Source: Ignavibacteria bacterium (GTDB taxonomy: Bacteria > Bacteroidota > Ignavibacteria > UBA10030 > UBA6906). From it: a stretch of 7,084 bases of DNA. The position numbers and the translations under genes are program-made. The first letter of the stretch is position 1, and each line of letters begins with the position of its first letter. The stretch is taken from assembly GCA_029859455.1 (NCBI GenBank), contig JAOUDE010000130.1, positions 1 through 7,084 on the forward strand, in the 5' to 3' direction. The notes beneath the pieces are model-generated. The model was not told the DNA's origin. It did not search any database and was given only the letters and a program-made list of their open reading frames with translations. Positions 1 through 5,753 of this stretch are shown one piece after another.

Positions 1-1
1 G

Positions 2-250
2 GCAACGATTGCCCGATACTCGATGTGGAAAGATGCCGAGACCCATGAGACTGTCCGGGTGATCGGCTCAGAAATGCTCGAACGGAACGGGAACCGCACA
101 GACTGCTGGAAAATCGACTGCGGCCCGTTTGCGATTCCGGGATACCGCGCCTACCGCTGGGTGGAGAAGGAATCCGGAATCATCCTGCAGGGAGCACTGC
201 TCGGAAAAAAAGACGAACCGGAGTACTGGTCGTTTTCGACCATCCGATGA
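2..250 (+). CDS. C-terminal fragment of a probable envelope-associated protein (5' end outside window)
   Basis: The frame is open from the left edge and closes with TGA at 248-250, leaving 82 residues. An ATG at 23 lies inside the frame, but nothing marks it as a true start, so this is most likely the tail of a longer gene. The residues alternate hydrophobic and polar in short stretches (VRVIGSEML, DCWKID, YRAYRWVEKESGIILQG), as in a beta-sheet domain. The pattern of a cysteine-tryptophan strand followed by a strand ending in a glycine-rich turn loosely resembles the C-termini of DUF3108-like or lipoprotein-sorting-type beta proteins. That resemblance is weak and I do not assign a function. 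Two cysteines lie five residues apart (TDCWKIDC), and the next gene encodes a thiol-disulfide protein. Codon style matches the downstream genes. The stop overlaps an ATG (ATGA, 247-250) that opens an 11-codon ORF ahead of the next gene. Confidence 0.6.
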   Translation, partial: ATIARYSMWKDAETHETVRVIGSEMLERNGNRTDCWKIDCGPFAIPGYRAYRWVEKESGIILQGALLGKKDEPEYWSFSTIR

Positions 251-285
251 ATCATCGCGTCATAATGACCGTACTACTCTGAACG

Positions 286-789
286 ATGCACCTCATCCTG
301 AGCCTTCTGATAATCTCTGTTCTCCTCCCGGCATCACTCAGAGCAGATTTTCCGGAAGTGGGCAAAGCAGCCCCCGGAATCGTCATTGCGGAATGGCTGA
401 CCGGAGAAATCCAGGAAGAAACCCCACTTGCCGGACGTACGATCATCCTGGAATTCTGGGCAACCTGGTGCAGTCCATGCATCAAGGCAATCCCGCACAT
501 GAATGCTCTCCAGTCTGTCTTCGACGAACAGATTCTCTTCCTGTCAATCACTGACGAGTCGCGTTCGAAGGTCGAGCGCTTTCTTCAGAAAACCCGCATG
601 AGTTCAGCGGTCGTGATCGACAATCAGCGGAAGACGTACACTGCGTATGGGGTCGATGCGATTCCCGAGACGTTTCTGATCGACTCCGCCGGTGTGGTTC
701 GATGGCACGGACACCCGGATGAGCTGACGGAGGAAGGGATCAGAGAGTTTCTGGAAAACGATATCGCTCCGTATACATGGGACTTCTAG
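286..789 (+). CDS. TlpA/ResA-like periplasmic thiol-disulfide oxidoreductase (CSPC active site)
   Basis: This 167-residue protein has a hydrophobic N-terminus (MHLILSLLIISVLLPASLRA) that fits a Sec signal peptide cleaved near residue 20, so it should act outside the cytoplasm. The rest is one thioredoxin-fold domain. It contains the strand and active-site motif EFWATWCSPC, with the redox cysteines at 62 and 65, and the cis-proline motif GVDAIPETFLID with Pro127. Members of the TlpA/ResA group reduce or exchange disulfides in exported proteins, for example in cytochrome c maturation, but no cytochrome gene is visible here. The dipeptide between the cysteines is SP rather than the common GP, which may shift the redox potential. 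The length is normal for a signal peptide plus one domain. The in-frame codon at 280-282 is a stop, so 286 is the first usable ATG; there is no evident Shine-Dalgarno sequence. It lies 35 bp after the preceding gene and 32 bp before the DinB-like gene, suggesting one transcript. Confidence 0.9.
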   Translation: MHLILSLLIISVLLPASLRADFPEVGKAAPGIVIAEWLTGEIQEETPLAGRTIILEFWATWCSPCIKAIPHMNALQSVFDEQILFLSITDESRSKVERFLQKTRMSSAVVIDNQRKTYTAYGVDAIPETFLIDSAGVVRWHGHPDELTEEGIREFLENDIAPYTWDF

Positions 790-821
790 AAGCCGGCAAC
801 AATTAGACACCACACACCCAG

Positions 822-1343
822 ATGTTCGAACTGAATAGCGCGACCCGCGTCCTCGCACGAACCCCCGGGGTTCAGGAGTCAATACTGATTGGGCTCTCTC
901 CTGAATGGACAGAGAACCAGGGCCAGTCCGAGACCTGGAGTCCGTACGATATCATCGGACATCTTATCCACGGCGAAAAGACTGACTGGATTCCCCGGAT
1001 GAAAATAATCCTCTCAGGGGAGACGGATCGGACGTTCACTCCCTTCGACCGCTTTGCTCAATTCAAGGAAAGCAAAGGAAAGGTCCTGACAGGCCTTCTC
1101 ACGGAATTCAGGCAGCTGCGTGAATCGAACATTGCAGAGCTGGAGGCTCAAAGGTTGACCGAAACAGACATGGAGAAAACCGGCGTGCACCCGACGTTCG
1201 GAACGGTCACTCTCAGCCAGTTGCTTTCAACCTGGGTAGTCCACGACCTGAACCATATCGCCCAGATCACAGGGGTGATGGCATCCCGGTACAGGCAGGA
1301 CGTTGGCCCATGGACGGAGTTTCTGAAAATCCTGCGAGACTGA
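822..1343 (+). CDS. DinB superfamily (DfsB/YfiT-like) putative metal-dependent protein
   Basis: This cytoplasmic protein of 173 residues has the features of the DinB four-helix-bundle superfamily. Near the end of the first long helix lies the WSPYDIIGHLIHGEKTDW segment, with His47 (and His50). Near the C-terminus lies VVHDLNHIAQ, with His141 and His145. In the family, one histidine from the first motif and two from the second bind a divalent metal, and all three positions are filled here. Characterised relatives include thiol-S-transferases that use bacillithiol or mycothiol, maleylpyruvate isomerase and the B. subtilis damage-inducible DinB; the substrate cannot be read from this sequence. 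The length is typical. There is no signal peptide, unlike its neighbours. No Shine-Dalgarno sequence is visible before the ATG at 822, and the first residues (MFELNSATRVLARTPGV) fit a first helix, so I keep this start. It sits 32 bp after the TlpA-like gene, probably in the same operon. Confidence 0.88.
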   Translation: MFELNSATRVLARTPGVQESILIGLSPEWTENQGQSETWSPYDIIGHLIHGEKTDWIPRMKIILSGETDRTFTPFDRFAQFKESKGKVLTGLLTEFRQLRESNIAELEAQRLTETDMEKTGVHPTFGTVTLSQLLSTWVVHDLNHIAQITGVMASRYRQDVGPWTEFLKILRD

Positions 1344-1364
1344 CCCTCCTCCAAGTGTCGCTAC

Positions 1365-1376
1365 AGGAAGAGAATG
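1365..1376 (+). promoter_or_regulatory. Shine-Dalgarno and ATG of an alternative upstream start
   Basis: AGGA at 1365-1368 lies 5 bases before the ATG at 1374, which is in frame with the acetolactate-decarboxylase-like gene. Starting here would add 25 residues ahead of the apparent signal peptide. The resulting gap to the DinB gene (30 bp) would match the gaps upstream (35 and 32 bp). The protein logic favours 1449 instead, where a weaker GGTGAG lies close to the ATG and a GAGAGAG lies 10 bases upstream. Confidence 0.4.
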
Positions 1377-1448
1377 AAACGGCCGATGCCTGAGATACGA
1401 CCCGGGTGCGAACACTACAGAACGATGAACCGAGAGAGCGGTGAGTCC

Positions 1449-2189
1449 ATGAACCGACTGTTTCAGAATGCACCGATCCCCCTGGCTGTCTGCCTCGTTC
1501 TCCTTTCCTTACTCTCTTCTTTTTCCTGCACGGGGGACAATCCGGACTTCAAAGTCGAACACACGGGTGCACTGAAGACCATGATGCACGAAGGAGACCT
1601 TTCCGCAACTGCCGACCTTGCGTCGTTTCACGATACAGAGCATCTGTATGGACTTGGAGCACTCGAGAATCTGAAGGGAGAGATTCTTGTGCTGGCCGGA
1701 CAGCCGACGATTTCGACGGTGGCCGATGAACAGGTAAGGATCGATAACTCATTGAACCACCGGGCCGCGCTATTCGTTTTTGCATCGGTTTCAACCTGGC
1801 ACCCGGTTCCGGTCCCCGACACAATACGAACCGTTGAAACACTGGAGCGGTTCATTATGACGGCAGCGGGTGCCGCCTCCATCAATACGGCCGAACCGTT
1901 CCCCTTTCTGCTGAGTGGACCCGCCGACACACTTGATTGGCACGTCATCGACTGGGCAGAAGGAGACAGCGTCCACACACACGAGAAACATCGGAACTCG
2001 GGGCTCCGCGGGACACTCACCGGGAACAACATCGAGGTTCTCGGGTTCTATTCCAGTCACCATCACGGAGTTTTCACCCACCGCTCAACAGATGTCCATA
2101 TGCATGCTGTGGCGGAGGATCTGGCCGTGGCGGGACACGTCGACCGGCTGATTCCCGGGGCGGGGATGGTGCTCAAACTGCCCGGATAG
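1449..2189 (+). CDS. Divergent alpha-acetolactate decarboxylase-like lipoprotein
   Basis: From the ATG at 1449 the protein is 246 residues. It begins with a basic N-region, a hydrophobic core (PLAVCLVLLSLL) and SSFSC, so Cys27 is a likely lipidation site. The mature part follows the acetolactate decarboxylase (AlsD/BudA) plan. There is a GLGALENLKGEI segment (canonical GTF..LDGE, with the metal-site-adjacent Glu kept at residue 78). A C-terminal HMH followed ten residues later by AGH gives His217, His219 and His230, the exact H-x-H-x10-H spacing of the zinc ligands in the Brevibacillus enzyme. That family turns acetolactate into acetoin. This copy differs: the GTF threonine is Ala, I cannot find the canonical substrate-binding Arg, and the chain ends 16 residues after the last zinc ligand. 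The region is also very rich in histidine. Membership of the fold looks solid, but acetoin-forming activity is uncertain. No alsS-like synthase gene is in the window. A start at 1374 is the alternative. Confidence 0.8.
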   Translation: MNRLFQNAPIPLAVCLVLLSLLSSFSCTGDNPDFKVEHTGALKTMMHEGDLSATADLASFHDTEHLYGLGALENLKGEILVLAGQPTISTVADEQVRIDNSLNHRAALFVFASVSTWHPVPVPDTIRTVETLERFIMTAAGAASINTAEPFPFLLSGPADTLDWHVIDWAEGDSVHTHEKHRNSGLRGTLTGNNIEVLGFYSSHHHGVFTHRSTDVHMHAVAEDLAVAGHVDRLIPGAGMVLKLPG

Positions 2190-2228
2190 GAAACAGCTTG
2201 ATCCGCAGGTCTGTCCGGAGCAGCCTTA

Positions 2229-2257
2229 TTGCCTCTCATCCGTTTTGTCCCTATCGT
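2229..2257 (+). promoter_or_regulatory. Candidate sigma70-type promoter for the TPR-TlpA operon
   Basis: In the 123-bp gap 2190-2312, TTGCCT (2229-2234) and TATCGT (2252-2257) are separated by exactly 17 bases. Each matches the sigma70 consensus at four of six positions. Transcription would start near 2264, giving a leader of about 50 bases before the ATG at 2313. The only Shine-Dalgarno candidate is AAGGT at 2296-2300, which is rather far (12 bases) from the ATG. If the organism uses the Bacteroidota-type promoter (TTTG at -33, TAnnTTTG at -7), this match would be chance. Nothing else is recognisable in the gap, and I see no terminator for the preceding gene. Confidence 0.3.
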
Positions 2258-2312
2258 AGGTATCCTCTACTGTCCCCTTTCAGACCAATAGCTCAAAGGT
2301 CACTGAACTCCT

Positions 2313-4220
2313 ATGCATACTAACAGAATAATCCCCGGACTCCTCCTTGTTCTTGCCTGTTCAGTTCAGGCAGGTACAGCACAGGTTGCAACATTATCGC
2401 CTCGTCACCCCCTTCCGGAGGAAACGCTTCGCTTCTCCTACGATCCTTCAGCCGAAGGAGCGGCATTGCATGGCGCTCAAAAGATCAATCTGGAACTCCT
2501 GCTTGTTCCGAAATCCGGAACCCCGACCATCAGGGAGATTCCGATGGAGCGGTCGGAAGACTCCTGGCACGCGAACGCCAGGCTGGATGCGGAAGACGCC
2601 GTTCTGTTGCTGTTCCGGTTTGCTTCCGGGAGCGACATTGATGACAACAACGGTTCCTCATGGAGCGAGTTCGTGTACGGCAGTGACGGGAAACCGGTCG
2701 AATTCGCACATCTTAAGAATTCCCAATCATTGCGGGACAACAACTTCTTTGGCTTCAACCGGCAGGGCAGTATCGAGACCGCCCTCGCACAGGCGGAGAA
2801 AGAACTGTCACTCTACCCCGGAAACTTCGATGCACTGGTCGCACGGTGGGCCCTGCTGATGGCGGGATCCGACAACCAGGCGGCCATAACAACGATCAGG
2901 CCGGAACTCGATTCTGCCCTTGAGTCCCACAACGACAACGGAGAACAGCTTTACAAGCTTGTTGGATTGTACGAAGCATGCGGCGACACGGTGCGTGCGG
3001 AGGAACTACGCAAGGCGGCAATTGCGGCCGACCCAACCGGATTCGTCGCCAAGACAACCAGATTTGATGCCATGCTCAATGAGGAAGACCGGGTGAAGCG
3101 TGTTGCACTGTATGAAGCATTAAAAAAGGATTTTCCAAAGGAAGGGGAGGAAAAACGGGAGTCGGACATACTCCTCGTTCGCCTCGTGGCATCGGCGCGG
3201 GATTACGAGAAGGCCGCCGTGCTGCTCGAACAGATTCCGAATGCTCCCGGAGATCTCTACAACCGTGTTGCGTGGGGGATGATCGAAAAGGGAGACAATC
3301 TCGAGATCGCGACCGACCTTGCACGCAAGGGGGTCGAACGATACAGAAATGCTGACGATGACGCCAAACCCGGATACCAGACGATGCGGGACTGGATACA
3401 GAGTCAGGCATACGGCCTCGGCATGGTCGCTGATACCTACGCGTTCGGCCTGGAAAAACTCGGGCGTCTGGAAGAGGCGGAGGAGGCCTATGAAACTGCC
3501 TATCACGCATTCGAGGGTGAGGCAACAGAGATCAACGAGAGGCTGGTCGGTGCGTATGTCGCAAATAAACAATACGATAAAGCGATAAGCGTTGGCGCGA
3601 AGGCTGTCGAACAGGGCTTCTCCTCCGATGCTCTGGTGGACAATTATAAGATCGCATTCCTTGCGCAGGGAGGGGACGAGCCGGGTTTCGAAGTTGAGCT
3701 GGAACGCGCCCGCCTTGTGGCCCTCAGCGCGATCCGGCAGAGGATGATGGAGGAACTCGTCAATCAACCGGCTGTCGATTTCACATTGGAAAACCTTGAG
3801 GGAGGAAGCACAACCCTCTCCGAACTCAGGGGGAAGGTTGTCGTTGTGGATTTCTGGGCTACCTGGTGCGGGCCCTGCCTTCAGTCATTCCCCTATCTCC
3901 AGAAGGTTATTGAACACTACAAGGACAATGATGATGTGGTCATTCTGACTCTCAATACCTGGGAGCGGAAGAAGGGTGCCGCGCTCACCGCCCATGTAAG
4001 ACAATTCATGCAGGAGAACAAGTATACGTTCAGGGTGCTGATGGACCAATCGACAGTCAGCGCGTATGGCGTTGAAGGAATCCCGACAAAATTCATCATC
4101 GACCGGAACGGTATGGTGCAATTCAAGGGGATCGGGTTTGAAGGCGGCCAGAAAATGATGGACGAGATGATTCTGCAGATCGACATGCTCCTGAGTAACG
4201 ATTTTTACAGCGCCCGGTAA
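2313..4220 (+). CDS. Exported TPR protein with C-terminal TlpA-like thioredoxin domain
   Basis: This 635-residue protein starts with a signal peptide (hydrophobic core PGLLLVLACSVQA, likely cleaved near residues 20-23, before or around AGTAQ). Residues about 25-130 look beta-rich, possibly an Ig-like or carbohydrate-binding-like domain. Residues about 150-440 are helical with TPR-like signatures, for example QAEKELSLYPGNFDAL near 160, YEACGDTVRAEELRKAA near 220, FGLEKLGRLEEAEEAYETAY near 378 and VANKQYDKAISVGAKAV near 416. From about 485 comes a TlpA-type thioredoxin domain with DFWATWCGPC (redox Cys519 and Cys522) and the cis-proline motif GVEGIPTKFIID (Pro591). It therefore probably reduces or exchanges disulfides outside the cytoplasm, with the TPR part binding a partner. 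TPR/TlpA combinations occur in Bacteroidota and related phyla. It leads a compact gene set, with the protease gene starting 3 bases after its stop. The partner is not known from the sequence. Confidence 0.9.
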   Translation: MHTNRIIPGLLLVLACSVQAGTAQVATLSPRHPLPEETLRFSYDPSAEGAALHGAQKINLELLLVPKSGTPTIREIPMERSEDSWHANARLDAEDAVLLLFRFASGSDIDDNNGSSWSEFVYGSDGKPVEFAHLKNSQSLRDNNFFGFNRQGSIETALAQAEKELSLYPGNFDALVARWALLMAGSDNQAAITTIRPELDSALESHNDNGEQLYKLVGLYEACGDTVRAEELRKAAIAADPTGFVAKTTRFDAMLNEEDRVKRVALYEALKKDFPKEGEEKRESDILLVRLVASARDYEKAAVLLEQIPNAPGDLYNRVAWGMIEKGDNLEIATDLARKGVERYRNADDDAKPGYQTMRDWIQSQAYGLGMVADTYAFGLEKLGRLEEAEEAYETAYHAFEGEATEINERLVGAYVANKQYDKAISVGAKAVEQGFSSDALVDNYKIAFLAQGGDEPGFEVELERARLVALSAIRQRMMEELVNQPAVDFTLENLEGGSTTLSELRGKVVVVDFWATWCGPCLQSFPYLQKVIEHYKDNDDVVILTLNTWERKKGAALTAHVRQFMQENKYTFRVLMDQSTVSAYGVEGIPTKFIIDRNGMVQFKGIGFEGGQKMMDEMILQIDMLLSNDFYSAR

Positions 4221-4223
4221 CCG

Positions 4224-4847
4224 TTGCTGGCAACGGAAATCGTGTCGATTATTCTCCAGGTCGCGGTCTTCACAGCGATTCCGTTCGTCGTGTTCGTCGT
4301 CAGGAGAAAAACGACACGCGGGTTCACGCGATCAATCGGCCTCTATGCTCCAACGGGCCGCGGACTGGTGACCGCCGTATTCGCTTCCACCCTGTTTATC
4401 GCCGGCGGGGTCGGCGTCATCTTTCTGAGCGACGGCATCCGGGAGATCATGATCAACGAGCCAAGTGTGACCGGGAAGCTGCGGACTCTCGGGCCGGGAA
4501 TGGAGACCCTGGTTCTGCTGCTCATGATCGCCTGGGTAAAGACCTCACTGGCGGAGGAGATCCTGTTCCGGGGATTCGTGGCGAAGTCACTGATACAGAA
4601 ATTCGGTTTCATGGCCGGTAACATCACGCAGGCAATTCTCTTCGGGCTGGTTCACCTTCTGTTGTTTCTCGTCCTCAGTGCCGCTGGCTTTCTCTTTCTT
4701 CTCTTCATCTTCCTTCTTTCCACATCGGCGGGATTTATGGTTGAATACATCAACGATCGCATCGGCAACGGCAGCATCGTCCCGGGCTGGATCGCCCATG
4801 CGCTGGGGAACACAGTATCATATTCGCTTGTCGTTTATCTGATATGA
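4224..4847 (+). CDS. CPBP family (Rce1-like/CAAX) intramembrane metalloprotease
   Basis: This 207-residue multi-span membrane protein has hydrophobic segments near residues 8-26, 48-68, 94-108, 132-168 (a long one, probably two) and 185-207. All three signature motifs of the CPBP (ABI/CAAX protease) family are intact. Motif 1 is AEEILFRG (Glu111, Glu112, Arg116), motif 2 is FGLVH (Phe140, His144) and motif 3 is HALGN (His192, Asn196). In this family these residues form the metalloprotease site within the membrane; bacterial members act in processing or in immunity to peptides, mostly with unknown targets. The start is TTG at 4224, three bases after the TPR-TlpA stop, with no clear Shine-Dalgarno sequence, so translation is probably coupled. 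A GTG at 4242 preceded by GGAA is an alternative that would remove six residues without harming the first membrane segment. The stop overlaps the next ATG (ATGA). The hydrophobic stretch after motif 2 is rich in Leu and Phe and unusually long. Confidence 0.9.
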   Translation: MLATEIVSIILQVAVFTAIPFVVFVVRRKTTRGFTRSIGLYAPTGRGLVTAVFASTLFIAGGVGVIFLSDGIREIMINEPSVTGKLRTLGPGMETLVLLLMIAWVKTSLAEEILFRGFVAKSLIQKFGFMAGNITQAILFGLVHLLLFLVLSAAGFLFLLFIFLLSTSAGFMVEYINDRIGNGSIVPGWIAHALGNTVSYSLVVYLI

Positions 4848-5188
4848 GCACACACCATGGTTCCGGAACAGAGCCGGACGGAACAACGCAACGCGAAGCC
4901 CCGGCCCTCTCCTGCCGACTGTCGCCGTCTGACTTCCGGAGGCGAAAAGCAATGATCAGAGCTCGGATCCGACCGCTCATAACCGGGCGTGAGGAGCTTC
5001 CGAACGGCATCCGCCTTTACGCCGCGCGGTCGGAATCTGTTACCAGCATGTTCAGACAGTTCATAGCCATGGAAGAAGAGTGCTGCAGTTTTCTGACATT
5101 CTCGCTCTCGCTCGGCCACAGGATCCGGCTGGATATCCTCGGACCTGAGGGAGCAAAGGCGTTCATTGCGGAAGAGCTCGAATTATAG
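4844..5188 (+). CDS. Small conserved protein with a CC motif (uncharacterised)
   Basis: This 114-residue soluble protein overlaps the stop of the CPBP protease by four bases (ATGA), which fixes its start and implies coupled translation. The first 22 or so residues are polar and look disordered. The core starts at ALSCRLSPSDFRRRK (Cys24). It continues with a basic helix and a strand (NGIRLYAARSE), then a helix ending in MEEECCSFLTFSLSL (Cys80, Cys81), and ends with RLDILGPEGAKAFI. The pattern of an early Cys, then E-x-CC-x-FL-x-F, then a strand and GPxGAKxF matches, from memory, a widespread family of small uncharacterised bacterial proteins of about 80-110 residues. I know of no assigned function. 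The three cysteines would suit metal or thiol binding, which is inference. There is no signal peptide or membrane segment. A role as an accessory of the coupled protease or of the thioredoxin upstream is possible but untested. Confidence 0.75.
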   Translation: MSTHHGSGTEPDGTTQREAPALSCRLSPSDFRRRKAMIRARIRPLITGREELPNGIRLYAARSESVTSMFRQFIAMEEECCSFLTFSLSLGHRIRLDILGPEGAKAFIAEELEL

Positions 5189-5201
5189 AACCCGAAATCA
5201 C

Positions 5202-5210
5202 GGAAGAGGT
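5202..5210 (+). promoter_or_regulatory. Ribosome binding site supporting a GTG start
   Basis: GGAAGAGGT at 5202-5210 lies four bases before the GTG at 5215. It is the strongest Shine-Dalgarno sequence in the window and fixes the non-ATG start of the DUF1801 gene. Confidence 0.7.
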
Positions 5211-5214
5211 AAAC

Positions 5215-5637
5215 GTGGCCCCTAAAACCCGCCCCACAAAACGAAGCGTCTCACAGTTCCTGAATGCCGTCAAGGATCCACAGAAGCGGAAAGACTGTAA
5301 AACAATTCTCGGCCTGATGAAGAACATCACCGGCGAGAAACCGGTGATGTGGGGACCTGGCATCGTTGGTTTCGGCAGTTACCATTACAAATACAAAAGC
5401 GGCCGTGAGGGAGACTGGCCGCTGACCGGTTTTTCGCCGCGGGCACAGAACCTTACGATTTATATAATGCCGGGGTTTTCGTCATACACTGATCTCCTGA
5501 AGAAGCTCGGAAGACACAAGACGGGGGTTTCATGCCTGTATATCAAGCGACTCGATGAGGTCCGCCTGCCGGTTCTCCGTACTTTGATCCGCGAATCGTA
5601 CCGGACGATGAAAAAGGCTCAGAAGATAACCACCTGA
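5215..5637 (+). CDS. DUF1801 domain-containing protein
   Basis: This 140-residue cytoplasmic protein is read from GTG. It carries the DUF1801 pattern: an N-terminal helical part with SVSQFLNAVKDPQKRKDC (11-28), then MWGPGIVGFGSYHYKY (45-60). After that come a Trp-containing turn (GDWPLTGFSPR), a strand NLTIYIM (79-85), a Leu-rich helix with YTDLLKKLGRHKTG (91-104) and a strand CLYIKRLDEV (107-116). The family shares its fold with YdhG/FrataxinCyaY-like proteins and has no settled biochemical role. Length and motif order are normal and no residue seems to be missing. The gene follows the CC-motif gene by 26 bp and is the last member of the 2313-5637 set. DUF1801 genes are often mobile passengers in operons, so the neighbourhood alone does not imply a shared role. 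A 10-bp perfect hairpin lies inside the conserved motif. Confidence 0.88.
   Translation: MAPKTRPTKRSVSQFLNAVKDPQKRKDCKTILGLMKNITGEKPVMWGPGIVGFGSYHYKYKSGREGDWPLTGFSPRAQNLTIYIMPGFSSYTDLLKKLGRHKTGVSCLYIKRLDEVRLPVLRTLIRESYRTMKKAQKITT
5324..5350 (+). repeat. Perfect 10-bp inverted repeat inside the DUF1801 gene
   Basis: ACATCACCGG (5324-5333) is followed by a 7-base loop and CCGGTGATGT (5341-5350), its exact reverse complement. It lies within the codons for NITGEKPVMW, a conserved part of the protein. There is no T-tract after it, so it is not a terminator. It could be a stable mRNA hairpin, a site for a dimeric protein, or chance. Confidence 0.6.
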
Positions 5638-5683
5638 ACAGGCTTCTTTCCTTGCCGCACCTTCAACCTGATTTTTGTCTTCC

Positions 5684-5691
5684 TATATCAT
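5684..5691 (+). promoter_or_regulatory. Possible -10 element in the gap before the SnoaL-like gene
   Basis: The 116-bp gap 5638-5753 contains TATATCAT (5684-5691), which could act as a -10 region about 60 bases before the ATG at 5754. The best -35 candidate, TTCAAC (5662-5667), is poor. A second AT-rich stretch, CATAAT (5735-5740), lies too near the ribosome binding site to be a convincing -10. The gap shows no strong terminator for the DUF1801 gene. Confidence 0.2.
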
Positions 5692-5744
5692 AGATTGATG
5701 TGCGGCTCACCGTTACCCCCTGTTCATTTCCATTCATAATACCC

Positions 5745-5749
5745 GGAGA
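5745..5749 (+). promoter_or_regulatory. Ribosome binding site deciding the SnoaL-like start
   Basis: GGAGA at 5745-5749 lies four bases before the ATG at 5754. The in-frame ATG at 5700 has no such site and would bury the signal peptide behind 18 extra residues. Confidence 0.65.
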
Positions 5750-5753
5750 CCCC

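Noticed and set aside
129..554. Open frame of 141 codons bridging the first two genes in another frame
   Set aside because: The composition is rich in Arg, Pro and Ser as expected of an off-frame reading; it overlaps both the first gene and the TlpA-like gene.
871..905. 8-bp inverted repeat TTCAGGAG/CTCCTGAA with a 19-base loop in the DinB-like gene
   Set aside because: A few repeats of this length and spacing are expected by chance in 7 kb, and it has no associated T-tract or regulatory context.
1628..2032. Antisense open frame of 134 codons opposite the ALDC-like gene
   Set aside because: It is fully covered by a gene with intact family motifs and has no motif of its own.
2352..2374. 8-bp stem (one G-T pair, 7-base loop) near the start of the TPR-TlpA gene
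   Set aside because: It falls in codons for the signal peptide and is only moderately stable; with nothing to link it to the start site it is treated as chance.
3120..3767. Long antisense open frame (215 codons) opposite the TPR-TlpA gene
   Set aside because: It lies wholly inside a well-supported gene, shows no recognisable domain, and reflects the codon pattern of the sense strand.
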